A stretch of 64,000 nucleotides of DNA from CAXMQS01 sp964195995 (lineage in GTDB: Bacteria > Actinomycetota > Acidimicrobiia > Spongiisociales > JAOTWH01), in contig CAXMQS010000088.1 of assembly GCA_964195995.1 (NCBI GenBank), positions 1 through 64,000 of the forward strand. The letters run 5' to 3'. The position numbers and the translations under genes were made by a program. Positions 35,043 through 45,159 of the stretch are shown piece after piece (the stretch's first letter is position 1; each line of letters begins with the position of its first letter). The notes beneath the pieces were generated by a model that had not been told where the DNA came from, made no database searches, and saw nothing but the letters and a program-made list of their open reading frames with translations.

Positions 35043-35597
35043 TCAGTTGATGGACCCGGGAGCTGGCTCGGAGATCACCACGGTGCTCGACCATTCCGGA
35101 TGTGCCGCCAGCAATTCTTCGAGGCGCTGATCTGTGTCAGAAGTCATCACGTGATCCCAAAGCTGGCGTCCGAGGAGGACGGGTCCCCCTCGGACGTAGC
35201 GGTAGGTAGGGGCCGCAGCCATCTTCCCCGACGTCGCCAGGCTATCCACGAGAGCAGCAACGGTCCCCCCAGGGACCTCCGGCACATCACTGTCGATGAT
35301 GAGAGCCGCGTCCGCATCGGGGAGCAAATGAGAGACCGCGTCGAGACCAACGCTGATCGCAGAGGAACGGCTGTTTCCATCCTCGTCGAGCACCGCGATG
35401 CAACCGCCTAGATCCATCGACTCGACGAGGTGCTCGTCGTCCTTACCGAACACGACAACGACCGGCTCCGCGAGATCCCACTGCTTCGCCAGAGCGATCA
35501 CGGCCTCCAACACGGGCTTGCCGTCAAAGGGAGCCTGCGGGCGTGCAGGCGAAGCGGTGATGATGACGCCAGCGATCTCTTGTTTGGCCTCATCCAC
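35043..35597 (-). CDS. MobA-like nucleotidyltransferase-family protein
   Basis: The 184-residue protein resembles the MobA/IspD/NTP_transf_3 fold (IAGVIITASP, DGKPVLEAVIALA, VVVVFGKDDEHL, AALIIDSDVPEVPGGTVAALV). The usual glycine-rich LAAGxSxRMG signature is degenerate (ITASPARPQAP), so catalytic activity is doubtful. I start it at the GTG at 35597, just after the stop of the giant surface-protein gene. The upstream extension of the frame overlaps that gene. Confidence 0.65.
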   Translation of the reverse strand: MDEAKQEIAGVIITASPARPQAPFDGKPVLEAVIALAKQWDLAEPVVVVFGKDDEHLVESMDLGGCIAVLDEDGNSRSSAISVGLDAVSHLLPDADAALIIDSDVPEVPGGTVAALVDSLATSGKMAAAPTYRYVRGGPVLLGRQLWDHVMTSDTDQRLEELLAAHPEWSSTVVISEPAPGSIN

Positions 35598-35614
35598 TGC
35601 GGCCAGGTTACGAC

Positions 35615-38600
35615 CTAACGGTCCTGGGCGATGGCCACGAGATAGATCTTGCCGTTCTTGTACTCGAAGTGGGCCATCCAAGACCCGGTCACGCCGTCGC
35701 GGCCGAAGGACATGAAGTGGAAGTTGTGGAGCTCCGTCGGGATGAGTGCAGAGACGAGGATCGGCGTATCGATCGCAGGCTCGGGCGAGACGGCGGCGGC
35801 CGCCAGGAACGGCTCAGCGATGGCCTCGGTGAAGTCGACGCTATGGAAGGGGATGCTGCGGCCTGCCACGACCGCCTCGATGTCCTGGGTCCGCACAACC
35901 ACGGGCGAGCCCCCAAGACCAATAGCGAGTCCGCGCTCGCCGACGAGGGATCCGACTGATCCCTCGTCGGCGAAGGCGTTGCGCATCCGCTCGATGATGG
36001 CGCCAACCCTTTCGTCCTCGACGAACTCTTCGTCGGTGACCTGCTCTGTGAGGTAGTAGAAGTCCACCCAGCCGCTTCGGTCCCCGGCCTCGATCTCTAT
36101 CCAGTCGATCCCTTCGAGTGGTCGCACCTTCGAGATAGCAACGATGTCGCGTGCCGTCGGACTGAGGTGGTGCCTGATCTTCGAGTCATCTCCCGGCTCT
36201 TCGTAGATCGGAAGCGAAGACTCGGGATCCCGCATGACGACGGCGTACAAGCGACGCTTGCCGCCGAGGAACGGAAGGATCCTGACTACGGAGCTCCAGC
36301 GGAATCCTCCAAGAAGCATCGACCACATCAGGGAGATCAACAACAGGATCAACGGAATCTGGAGCGTTTCGAGGCTCTGGAAGAAGGCACCCGTGAGCAG
36401 CTCGACGCCACTTGGCGCCAAAACCTCGATGCCGTCGGGCACGTCGAAGTTGATGAGGGGACTCCCGACTTCGTTCGATAGATCGGTCGCAGTGTCGAAT
36501 ACGTCACGAGGCACGACGATGAAGATCGAGGACTCGTCAGTGCCGCCCTTGCCGTCAGAAGCGCGATAGGAAACCTCGATACTCCCGAAGAAGCCCGGGT
36601 ATGCCCGGAACGTGACGGTCCCGTCGGCATTGGCCACGAAAGACCCGTTGGAGTCGCTCCCGACGGAGGCCAGGATCAGGAAGTCGCCATCTGGGTCGAT
36701 GTCGTTGGCGAGCACCTGGATGTTGACCTCGAAGTAGTCGTTCACGACAAGGAAGTCCTGCATGCCGACAGGCGGATCGTTGAGGGGGAACACCCGGACG
36801 TCGACCGCCGCCGAGGACGTGCCGCCGTTGCCATCGGAGATGGTGTACCTGAAGTGATCGATTCCGGTGTAGTTGTGGGCTGGCGTGTAGGTCACTTGCC
36901 CGCCGACATCGATGGTCAGGGTCCCGTGTTCGGCCGCAGTCACCGCGGTGACGAACAGGCTGTCACCGTCTGGGTCAGAGTCGTTGAGGGTGAGCTCGAA
37001 AGTCCCCGTCGAGTCCTCGTAGAGCACGTATGCGTCGTCGACCGCAAATGGCGGCTTGTTCTTGGCCTCGATCGACAGTGTCACCCTGACGGGCTCCGAG
37101 AAGGCGAGGCCGTCGAACACCCGGTAGGTGAAAGAGTCGTCGAAGTCGTTGTCGGCGCTATGCGCATAGGTGAACGAGCCGTCCGAATTGAGAGTCAGCG
37201 TCCCTCGGATCGGCAGGGCCTCGATGACAGAGGCGATCGGGTCGCCGTCTGGGTCCGTGTCGTTGGAGAGGACGCCTGGAGCGCCGATGACCATCGTGTC
37301 GTACTGGACCAAGTCGTAGTTGTCCGGAAGGCCCGTTGGCGGCCGATTGGTGTTGAGCACAGTGAGGCTGAAGGCGGTAGATGCCGAGAGGCCTCCAGGG
37401 CCCGTGACCGTGACCGTGATCACGTAGACGCCGCTGTCGTCATACCCCGGAGTGCCGCTGATCAAGCCAGACGCCGGATCAATCACCAGGAACGGAGGTA
37501 GTCCGATGGCCGAGAATGTCAAGGGGTCGCCGTTGATGTCACTCCCCGTCGCCGTGACGGCAAAGGGATCGATTTCGGAGATCGTCGCATCCGGGATGGG
37601 ATCGATGGCCGGCGGGTCGTTGACAGGAACCACGACGACGGTCACGTCCGCCCAGCCGCTCCAAGCCCCATCGTTGTCCTGTACCCGATAGGCGAAGGAG
37701 GTCGACCCGTTCCAATCGCCGACCGGGCTGAAGTCGAACGTGCCGTCGGCGTTGTTGGTGACGGTCCCGATGGTGCCGGTGTCGTCGAGCTGCACGGAAG
37801 GCGCGAGCAGCGTCCCATCGATGTCGGAGTCGTTGCCGAGGACGCCTCCGGTGGTGAACGGGACGTCCTCGGGTGTGTTGAATGCCGGGCCCGAGTCGTC
37901 GACAGCGATTGGCGGATCGTTGACATCGCCTACCGTGACGCTGACCGACGCCCAGTTGGACCAGGCTCCAATGTCATCCTGAACGCGATAGTCGAACGAG
38001 GTGGTGCCGTTCCAGTCGGCTGCCGGACTGAAGTCGAAGGTCCCATCGGCGTTGTTGATGACGGTTCCGATGGTGCCGGTGACATCGAGCTGTACCGAAA
38101 CCGGGACCAGCGTGCCGTCGATGTCGGAATCATTGCCGAAAACGTCTCCGGTGGTGAAGGGCGTGTCCTCCAGGGTGTTGAAGGCGGGACCCGAGTCGTC
38201 GATCGCCACCGGTGCGTCGTTGACCCCAGTGACGGTGATGGTCACAGTGGCGGTGTTGGAGACACCAGAGTGGGAGTCGGTGGCTCGGTAGGTGAAGGTG
38301 ATGTCACGGTCCTCGCCCAGCGCCAGGTCCTGGAAGTCGGTGCCGGGATCGAAGTCGAAGGTGCCGTTGACCGCACCCAGGGCCGCGGCGCCTTCACCGA
38401 CACCCGGTGGGGTGACAATGGCGTAGACCAAGGTGGTGGGATCGTCGTCGGAGTCGACGTCGTTGGAGTCGAATGACCCAGTGACGACGGGGCCATCTTC
38501 GGTGGCGTTGTCAGAGACGTCTTGGGACACCGGTGCGTCGTTGACCCCAGTGACGGTGATGGTCACAGTGGCCCAATTCGACCAGTCACCATCGTCGTCC

Positions 38601-41600
38601 TTAACCCGGTAGTCGAAAGTAGTGGTCCGGCTGTCGCCAACGGCCAAGTCGTGGTAGCTAGCACCGGGGTCGAAGTCGAAAGTGCCGTTGGCGTTGTTGG
38701 CGACAGTGCCCACCGTCGCCGCGTCGTCCAGCTCGACGGAGGATGGATCGAGGATGCCGTCTGTGTCGAAATCGTTACTGAGTACGTCTGCCGTCGTGAA
38801 CGACGTGTCCTCGTCCGTGCTGAAGCCAGCCGGTCCAGGATCGTCAACCGCCGTAGGCGGATCGTTGATGTCGTTCACCGTGATGCGGAACACCTGCGTC
38901 GGCGAGGTGTTGTCGTTGGGCGCAGGCGCACCGAGGCCCGAGTCAACCAACTCGATAGTTATGTCGGCAAATCCACTCAATGCCGGTGTCGGCGTGAACG
39001 TCAGCGTTCCGGTCGGCGACAGTGCAGGGCCCACCGAGAACAGGCCGGGGTTGGTGTTCGTAACGATGTTGAAGCTGACCGTCTGCGGCGGCACCTCATC
39101 CGGTGGCCCCTCCAAGATGGCAGTGGCCCAAGCCACGAAGGTCTGCGGTGGTGCATCCTCAGCTACAACGACGTCGGCACCCTTGGTGAACGACGGCTCA
39201 TCGTTGATGGCGGTGATGGTGATGTTGAAGGTCTGGGTCGGTGACACGTTGTCGTTGGGTGGGACGTTGGATCCCGAGTCGGTGAGGTAGATGTCGACCG
39301 AGGTGGTGCCGTTGGCGTTGGCCGCAGGGGTGAAGGTCAGGTTGCCAGTGGCGGGGTCGACCGCCGGCTGGGTGCTGAACAGGGCGGGGGTGGCTGCGGT
39401 GACGGTGAAGGTCAGGATCTGTGCCGACTCGTCGGCGGGACCCTCGGTGATGCCAGTAGCCCAGCCACCACCCAACAGGTAGGCGCCGGAGTCCTCGTCC
39501 ACAGTGACATCGGCACCCTTGGTGAACGACGGCTCATCGTTGACGGCATCGATGGTGATGTTGACGGTCGCAGTGTCGGTAAGTAGACCGTCCGATACCG
39601 TGTAATCGAAGGTGTCGCTCCCGTTGAAATCGCCAGGAGGGTCGTACACGAGTTCGTCGTCGGTCGGGTCGCCAGGCGTGCCCATGACGTCGAGGGAGAT
39701 CGTTCCTCCGTTGGCGGAGACAGCATCGAAGCTGTCTATCTGCAGGGCATCGATGTCGGCATCGGTGTCGTTCGCCATGACGTCGACGTTGACTGCTGTG
39801 TCCTCATTCGTAGATGGGGTGTCGTCGTTTGCGATCGGTGCAACGTTGACGTTGCGGTTCGGCCCGAATTCCGAGGTGTCCTTGGTCACTGAATCAACTG
39901 ATATCGCCGATGCCGAATCACCAGCAGCCAGGGCCGCCGTTACGAACGGCCCCCAATTGCCGAGGCCGTCGGCCGTAACGAAACCGAGGTACTCGACTCC
40001 CTCGCCGAAATCCGAACCGCTCAGCGTGTCTCCGAGCCCGGCAACGGCCCGATAGATCTCGACCCGCGAGTTGGGGCATGCCAAGCCGCTCATAGTCGTG
40101 GTCCCTGTGACAAGCACAGCACTCGTGATCAGCGGCGAGTCCGTGCCGAGGTTGCCGTCGCCGACGACGGTGCCGCAGGTATTGGCGACCGAGCTATCTC
40201 CAAGAAGGATGCCATCGTTGGGGGTGATGCCGTCGCCGGTCGCCGTGCTACCCCCGGCAGCCACTAAATCGATGGCCGGACCACCGTTGCTACCGAAGTC
40301 GTTGCGCGTCACCTCATTGCTGATTGCAGCATCAGACACGATTACTCCGGGACCGACATTGCCGGTAAGGACATTGAGTCGAACGGTGTTGCCGTCATCG
40401 TTGACTCGGATAGCGCCCGTCTGAACGGCGCGTTGCCCAGACCCGGTAATGGTGTTGTTCTCGATCAGCGTTCCGGTCATCGTTCCGTCGATACCCATCG
40501 CTCCAGAGTCGACTATGAGATTCCCACTGATCGTCCCACCGGAGCTGCCGCCGCCGTGGTTGATGCCATCTGCAATGGTGTCAACCTGGCCCGACTCCCT
40601 TACCTCGTTGCCTGAGATAGTGGTGCCGGTTGTGTCCGACGCGACGATGGCGTCGTTGTCCAAGAAGCCGATGAGGTTGTTGCGCACGCTCGCGCCATCG
40701 GTCTCCCTGAGGTAGACGCCCCGCAGCGTGCTGACAACAAGGGGGTCAACGAACCCATCCGGTGCTGAACCGATGACGTTGCGTTCGATGATGATCCCAC
40801 TGGGCCTCATGAGCGGTACGCCGGCCATGTCAATGCCTCCAGCGAATCCCCAGGTGGCGAGATCGCGGATGGTGTAGTTGTCGGGAATCTGACCGGTGCT
40901 GGCATTCGAGGAGAAGGAGAACCCAACACCTATGCCCGAATCAGATCGCATCACTCCGAGCTCGGGCTTGGCGACTTGAGGCAAGGCCACCGGGCCTGCA
41001 CCTACGTTCATGCCACCTGCGGCATTGGCTCCCAGAGAACCCAAGTTGGTGTCGCGAACCGTGACGCCGTCCGTCAGGTCGAATGCAGTGCCGTCGATGG
41101 TTGTATCTGCGTCGTGAGTGTCGGCCAGGGTCTCACCGACAGCACTGCCGGTGTAGTCGATCTCCCACCATTTATTGAGGCCGGGGAGATCGTCGGCGTT
41201 GGTGGGAACCGCCGGGACGAACCGCATGGCGTTGCCGAGGTTGATGGCGTTGGCATTGCGAATGAACTGATCAAGCGAACCCTGATATGAGCTCGCCGTG
41301 TAGCCGGCCGCCCACGCGGGCTCGAGATTCGTGACTACGTTGAAGCTGAAGCCGAAGTCGACAGATGCCACCCCGCCCGACACGCTCACCCTGGCAATGT
41401 GCTCAGCGGTAGTCAGGCCAGAAGCGTCATCATCGGTGGCTCCATCGACGCCTCCAAAGCAGGGTCCGACCCCCATCCGCTCCGCCGTGCCACCGAGCCC
41501 ATCCGCGCACCAGCCTCCGTTCGGTCCGTAGGTCTGCTCGGCCCACGGCGTTGTCGAGAGGTAGGAAGCATGGATACCAGCAGATGGAGAGACGGTGAGA

Positions 41601-43483
41601 GAATCCACAACCACCCAGTAGTCGACCGGCAGCCCTGCCGTGAGGGTGTAGCTGCCGCCCGCCCCGGTTACAGCCGTGTCGACCAACGTGTCAGCACCGT
41701 CGGGAATTGCGTTGCCGTTGTCCTGGTAAAGGCGGACGTCAACTCCGGCCCGACCCGGGTTGGCGCCGTCGCCGATGGCCTCGGCCCCGGGGAGCAGGTT
41801 GCCGTCAACATCCTCAAACACTGTCCCTGCGATCTGGCATCCTGAAAGATCGCTGGTCGAATTCGAAACCGAGGTCTGCCGGTAGCCGGCGATCGCCGAA
41901 GGGACCACCGCGGTCTGGGTGGTTTCGCCGGTCGGGAACTGGGCCTGGACGATGTAGGCACGGTCGGAGCCGAGGGGAAGTCCGAAGTGGACGGCCAGTG
42001 GATCTTGCGAGCCGTGACCTCGCCCACCGTTCACGTCCCGCACGCCGCTCAGAGCCGTCACCCCGTCACATGCGAAGAGCTGCAAGGTGGCTCCGACCGC
42101 GTCACGGTTCAGCCCCCCGCCGAGGTCATGGAGAGCCCGCACGAACATGTAGTCGATCGCCCCGGTTTGGACTGCGTCGTTACGCCACAGTTCGTTGGCC
42201 GCTGCCGTTTGGCTGATGAGAACGTCGAGGTCACCGTCGTTGTCGTAGTCGGCGAACGACGCCCCTTCGCCATCACCCGCTCCGCCGACAAAGGTATTGG
42301 CTCCAAAGGTGATCGACCCGGGAGTCGAGGTGTTCGTATACAGGAGATCACCGGCGATAGTGTCGGTGAGAAATAGATCCAGGTCGCCATCATTATCGGT
42401 GTCACCACAGGCGGCACCATCGATGATGCTGCCCCCCGGGACGACCGGCACTCCGGTGGCGGTGAACGTGCCGACCGGTCCCTGCCGGTAGACCTGAGTC
42501 GTTGGGTGGTCGGTCCAGATGATGTCGAACAGCCCGTCGTCATCGAAATCGCAGAAGGCGACTGCTCCTTTGTTGGTGTTGAGGACGGCCACATCAAACC
42601 CACCCGCCACGAACGAACCACCGGTGTTCGCCCACAGGTCGACAAGGCCCTCCTTGCGCCCGAGGATGTCGACGTCACCGTCGCCATCGAAGTCTCCGAC
42701 GGCGGAGTAGTCGCCGGAGGCGGCCACTTCCGGGAGACCGATCCCGTTGGGATCGCCGTTGGGGGTCCACCAGGTGAACGTGCCGGTGCCGTCGTTGTCC
42801 CACAGGTCGATGCCGAAGTCGTGGTTATCCATGATGATGTCGAGGTCGCCGTCGCCGTCGTAGTCGAGCAGGCCACCACCCTCCAGGTTGAAACCGCTAA
42901 GGGCGTCTGGCATGTCCAGCAGCACCACCGGGTTGCCTCCCGCATCACCGAAACCGTACGGTGGCACTCCGGCCGGGCCCTTGTTTATCCACACCGACAG
43001 GCGGGTGATCGCCTGGGTGATGAGGTCGACATGCCCATCGTTGTTGACGTCACCCCACACCACCTGCCGCCGATCATCAACCCCTGCCAAGTTGGGCGTA
43101 GCGAGGCCGGGGGCATGAGTTGCCGTGACGTTCACGAACGAGGGGTTGGGGAGGCTGCAGTCGCTCCGGTAGAGCTGGGTGTACTGGTCAGGCCCGACCG
43201 GGTTTTCGGTGGTGACGATTACGTCGAGGCACCCGTCCTCGTTGAAGTCGGCCCAGGCCAGGCCGGCGTCCTTGATGCCAACCGTTTCGAGACCCACCGG
43301 AGTTGCCGCGAACGCGGCGAAGGCCGCAGGAGCCACCAGAGTCAGGTTGCCGAGGGCGATCGTAAGAGCCGCGAACAGGGCGAACGGGCGCTCTATCCCC
43401 TTGGCGAAACGAACCCCCCTAGAGCGCGGTGAGGGCCCGGGCGTAGCCGGGCCAGGATCTGAGGTGAGTCTTACCCATCTCAT
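35615..43483 (-). CDS. giant surface protein: FG-GAP, SdrD-B, beta-helix and cadherin-like repeats, TM, SH3-like tail
   Basis: The protein has 2622 residues. A signal segment lies at about 30-57. FG-GAP/VCBS repeats with Asp-rich Ca2+ loops (DYDGDGDLDIIMD) occupy about 65-470. A SdrD-B/Cna-B-like unit (GTVFEDVDGNLLPG) lies near 540-640 and a parallel beta-helix region at about 750-1190. Then come at least ten cadherin-like/Big tandem repeats (NDAPVAIDDSGPAFNTLEDT) to about 2350. A membrane helix at about 2373-2396 is followed by about 226 residues starting with an SH3b-like domain (LPIYEEPGDDSKIRHHL, GDRSGWVDFYYL). The last part is likely cytoplasmic. Gene overlap with the upstream sensor kinase (ATGA) suggests joint expression. 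Adhesion or cell-cell contact is inferred from the domains. Confidence 0.88.
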   Translation of the reverse strand: MRWVRLTSDPGPATPGPSPRSRGVRFAKGIERPFALFAALTIALGNLTLVAPAAFAAFAATPVGLETVGIKDAGLAWADFNEDGCLDVIVTTENPVGPDQYTQLYRSDCSLPNPSFVNVTATHAPGLATPNLAGVDDRRQVVWGDVNNDGHVDLITQAITRLSVWINKGPAGVPPYGFGDAGGNPVVLLDMPDALSGFNLEGGGLLDYDGDGDLDIIMDNHDFGIDLWDNDGTGTFTWWTPNGDPNGIGLPEVAASGDYSAVGDFDGDGDVDILGRKEGLVDLWANTGGSFVAGGFDVAVLNTNKGAVAFCDFDDDGLFDIIWTDHPTTQVYRQGPVGTFTATGVPVVPGGSIIDGAACGDTDNDGDLDLFLTDTIAGDLLYTNTSTPGSITFGANTFVGGAGDGEGASFADYDNDGDLDVLISQTAAANELWRNDAVQTGAIDYMFVRALHDLGGGLNRDAVGATLQLFACDGVTALSGVRDVNGGRGHGSQDPLAVHFGLPLGSDRAYIVQAQFPTGETTQTAVVPSAIAGYRQTSVSNSTSDLSGCQIAGTVFEDVDGNLLPGAEAIGDGANPGRAGVDVRLYQDNGNAIPDGADTLVDTAVTGAGGSYTLTAGLPVDYWVVVDSLTVSPSAGIHASYLSTTPWAEQTYGPNGGWCADGLGGTAERMGVGPCFGGVDGATDDDASGLTTAEHIARVSVSGGVASVDFGFSFNVVTNLEPAWAAGYTASSYQGSLDQFIRNANAINLGNAMRFVPAVPTNADDLPGLNKWWEIDYTGSAVGETLADTHDADTTIDGTAFDLTDGVTVRDTNLGSLGANAAGGMNVGAGPVALPQVAKPELGVMRSDSGIGVGFSFSSNASTGQIPDNYTIRDLATWGFAGGIDMAGVPLMRPSGIIIERNVIGSAPDGFVDPLVVSTLRGVYLRETDGASVRNNLIGFLDNDAIVASDTTGTTISGNEVRESGQVDTIADGINHGGGSSGGTISGNLIVDSGAMGIDGTMTGTLIENNTITGSGQRAVQTGAIRVNDDGNTVRLNVLTGNVGPGVIVSDAAISNEVTRNDFGSNGGPAIDLVAAGGSTATGDGITPNDGILLGDSSVANTCGTVVGDGNLGTDSPLITSAVLVTGTTTMSGLACPNSRVEIYRAVAGLGDTLSGSDFGEGVEYLGFVTADGLGNWGPFVTAALAAGDSASAISVDSVTKDTSEFGPNRNVNVAPIANDDTPSTNEDTAVNVDVMANDTDADIDALQIDSFDAVSANGGTISLDVMGTPGDPTDDELVYDPPGDFNGSDTFDYTVSDGLLTDTATVNITIDAVNDEPSFTKGADVTVDEDSGAYLLGGGWATGITEGPADESAQILTFTVTAATPALFSTQPAVDPATGNLTFTPAANANGTTSVDIYLTDSGSNVPPNDNVSPTQTFNITITAINDEPSFTKGADVVVAEDAPPQTFVAWATAILEGPPDEVPPQTVSFNIVTNTNPGLFSVGPALSPTGTLTFTPTPALSGFADITIELVDSGLGAPAPNDNTSPTQVFRITVNDINDPPTAVDDPGPAGFSTDEDTSFTTADVLSNDFDTDGILDPSSVELDDAATVGTVANNANGTFDFDPGASYHDLAVGDSRTTTFDYRVKDDDGDWSNWATVTITVTGVNDAPVSQDVSDNATEDGPVVTGSFDSNDVDSDDDPTTLVYAIVTPPGVGEGAAALGAVNGTFDFDPGTDFQDLALGEDRDITFTYRATDSHSGVSNTATVTITVTGVNDAPVAIDDSGPAFNTLEDTPFTTGDVFGNDSDIDGTLVPVSVQLDVTGTIGTVINNADGTFDFSPAADWNGTTSFDYRVQDDIGAWSNWASVSVTVGDVNDPPIAVDDSGPAFNTPEDVPFTTGGVLGNDSDIDGTLLAPSVQLDDTGTIGTVTNNADGTFDFSPVGDWNGSTSFAYRVQDNDGAWSGWADVTVVVVPVNDPPAIDPIPDATISEIDPFAVTATGSDINGDPLTFSAIGLPPFLVIDPASGLISGTPGYDDSGVYVITVTVTGPGGLSASTAFSLTVLNTNRPPTGLPDNYDLVQYDTMVIGAPGVLSNDTDPDGDPIASVIEALPIRGTLTLNSDGSFTYAHSADNDFDDSFTYRVFDGLAFSEPVRVTLSIEAKNKPPFAVDDAYVLYEDSTGTFELTLNDSDPDGDSLFVTAVTAAEHGTLTIDVGGQVTYTPAHNYTGIDHFRYTISDGNGGTSSAAVDVRVFPLNDPPVGMQDFLVVNDYFEVNIQVLANDIDPDGDFLILASVGSDSNGSFVANADGTVTFRAYPGFFGSIEVSYRASDGKGGTDESSIFIVVPRDVFDTATDLSNEVGSPLINFDVPDGIEVLAPSGVELLTGAFFQSLETLQIPLILLLISLMWSMLLGGFRWSSVVRILPFLGGKRRLYAVVMRDPESSLPIYEEPGDDSKIRHHLSPTARDIVAISKVRPLEGIDWIEIEAGDRSGWVDFYYLTEQVTDEEFVEDERVGAIIERMRNAFADEGSVGSLVGERGLAIGLGGSPVVVRTQDIEAVVAGRSIPFHSVDFTEAIAEPFLAAAAVSPEPAIDTPILVSALIPTELHNFHFMSFGRDGVTGSWMAHFEYKNGKIYLVAIAQDR
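38208..38572. repeat. 44-base exact direct repeat inside the giant gene
   Basis: Bases 38208-38251 and 38529-38572 are identical over 44 positions. They encode the same boundary between successive cadherin-like units (VTITVTGVNDAPV). Neighbouring units at about 37690-38170 are also highly similar at DNA level. Such identity points to recent unit duplication or gene conversion, and makes the locus prone to repeat-number change and assembly collapse. Confidence 0.85.
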
Positions 43484-44949
43484 GGGAGAGCACCGGGCTC
43501 TCGATAGGGCTCGGCTGCCGCGATGTCGAGCGACACCGGATCGTTATATCCCGACGGCAGCGTGGTGCGGCTCAGCGGAGCCACGCTCGGTTTGCCGACG
43601 CTGACAAGAGGCATGACGACCACGAAGCTGGTCAACCCGTTCTCGCGGACGTATTGGACGGAGCCACCCATGCCGTCGGCGAGGGCGCGCACGATGGAGA
43701 GCCCGAGGCCAACGCTGCCGAGGAGGAGCGGCTGATGGCCCTGGTGCATGAAACGCTGGAACAGCCGCTCCTCCAGATCCTCGGGGATGCCATCGCCGTC
43801 GTCTACGACGGAGAGCGTGAATCGACCGTCGACGACCTCTGCCGAAACACTGAGGTCGGGGCCGCCGTACTTGCGAGCGTTGGAGATGAGATTGCGCAGG
43901 ATCTGGCGGAAGCGGAGGCGGTCGGCGCGGATGGTTGCCTCGACCGACGAGACATCGACATGCAGGCCACCGCGCAACATCGGCCCGACGACTTCCTCGA
44001 TCTCCTCGGTGATCTCGACATTCTCGAATGTGTAGTGCAAGGCGTCGGCGTCGAGTCGAGCGGTCGTCAGCAGGTCGTCGACCATCCGCGCCAGGTCTGT
44101 CGACTCCGAGACGATCATGTTGATCAGCTCGGTTGCAGACTCGGAGCCGGCGACCGCCGGATCCTCCTCGAGCAGCAGAGCCAACCCGTAGATCGAAGTC
44201 AAGGGCGTTCGCAGTTCGTGAGAAGCGTTGGCCACGAAATCTTCGCGAGCCTTGCCGAGCTCGCGTTCCGTGCGCAGGGTGCCCTCGAGGTCCGTCTGCT
44301 TGGCCTGTCGTCGCGCGAACTCGCGGAAGATGAGGATGACGGCGGTAGGCACGAGGAAGGCGACGAGGAAGCCGGCCAGCATTCTCATCCACGCCAGGAA
44401 GGCGTCAGACGAAGCGACCTCCGCGTTGAGCAGGTCGCGCTCGCGAACCAGTTCCAACTGGAGCAACGTCCACGACTTGTCGAGATCGGACTCGGCCAGC
44501 ATGCGGGCCGCAATCGGATCGTTGGCTGCCATCAATCCCAGCACCGCGTGGCTTTGCTCCGTGAACTCGCCCACCGCACCACGGAGGGACCCATCGAGCG
44601 ACCGACGACTCTCGAGCTCATCCATGGCGTCGCCCAGGAGAGCGAGCGCCGACTCGGTCTCGCTTCTCGAGATCTCGAGCTGATCGGAGGAGTTGGAGCC
44701 GATGGCGAGATCGACGTTGGCGACGACGACGCCGAGCGCCAGCTGGGCCCTGGCGGTCGTCGCGACGCGTAGTGCCTCATCGGCTGAGTGGAGTGCTTCC
44801 GCACTATGGGTGATACGTCGCGTTTGCTGGGCAACAGCGAAGATCATCGCGAAGACAAGGAGCATCACGACGCCGATCACGAGGGTCAGGAGAAGTGGAC
44901 GACCCAGTCGCGATAGCGAACTCGGCTCAGAAGCAGTGTCGGTAACCAC
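43480..44949 (-). CDS. membrane sensor histidine kinase
   Basis: The 489-residue protein has a first membrane helix (LLLTLVIGVVMLLVFAMIF), an extracytoplasmic helical sensor of about 150 residues (four-helix-bundle-like) and a second helix (MLAGFLVAFLVPTAVIL). The kinase core has H-box FVANASHELRTPLTSIYG, N-box RFRQILRNLISNARKYGG, DDGDGIPED and GSVGLGLSIVRALA. No response regulator is nearby. It overlaps the giant surface-protein gene by four bases, so it may sense the envelope state and signal when that protein is made; this is inference. Confidence 0.9.
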   Translation of the reverse strand: MVTDTASEPSSLSRLGRPLLLTLVIGVVMLLVFAMIFAVAQQTRRITHSAEALHSADEALRVATTARAQLALGVVVANVDLAIGSNSSDQLEISRSETESALALLGDAMDELESRRSLDGSLRGAVGEFTEQSHAVLGLMAANDPIAARMLAESDLDKSWTLLQLELVRERDLLNAEVASSDAFLAWMRMLAGFLVAFLVPTAVILIFREFARRQAKQTDLEGTLRTERELGKAREDFVANASHELRTPLTSIYGLALLLEEDPAVAGSESATELINMIVSESTDLARMVDDLLTTARLDADALHYTFENVEITEEIEEVVGPMLRGGLHVDVSSVEATIRADRLRFRQILRNLISNARKYGGPDLSVSAEVVDGRFTLSVVDDGDGIPEDLEERLFQRFMHQGHQPLLLGSVGLGLSIVRALADGMGGSVQYVRENGLTSFVVVMPLVSVGKPSVAPLSRTTLPSGYNDPVSLDIAAAEPYREPGALP

Positions 44950-44998
44950 TTCTAGTTCTTCGGCAAGCGCTACCGGTACTTTGAGGGAAACCGCATTG

Positions 44999-45012
44999 GG
45001 TGACTAGTCACC
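44999..45012. promoter_or_regulatory. perfect 14-bp palindrome, candidate operator
   Basis: GGTGACTAGTCACC is fully self-complementary and lies 50 bases upstream of the sensor-kinase start, between the divergent kinase and alanine dehydrogenase genes. This is the form of a dimeric regulator site. The cognate regulator is unknown. Confidence 0.45.
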
Positions 45013-45036
45013 TCGATGGAACCGGGTCCGGACGGC

Positions 45037-45067
45037 ACAGAAGGCGGCTCACGTGACCGCCTTCTGT
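45037..45067. repeat. 11-bp inverted repeat with TCACGTGA core
   Basis: ACAGAAGGCGG (45037-45047) and CCGCCTTCTGT (45057-45067) are exact complements around CTCACGTGA, which contains the 8-base palindrome TCACGTGA. It could be an operator, or a hairpin in the leader of the alanine dehydrogenase mRNA. It is about 90 bases upstream of that start. Confidence 0.6.
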
Positions 45068-45159
45068 CGCCTTACTCCGCCCGCAAGATCGGGCCGATAA
45101 GTAACGATGAGGCTAGCGTTCCGTTGAGTGCCGCGTCGAGTCGAGAAGGAGGAGTTCAG

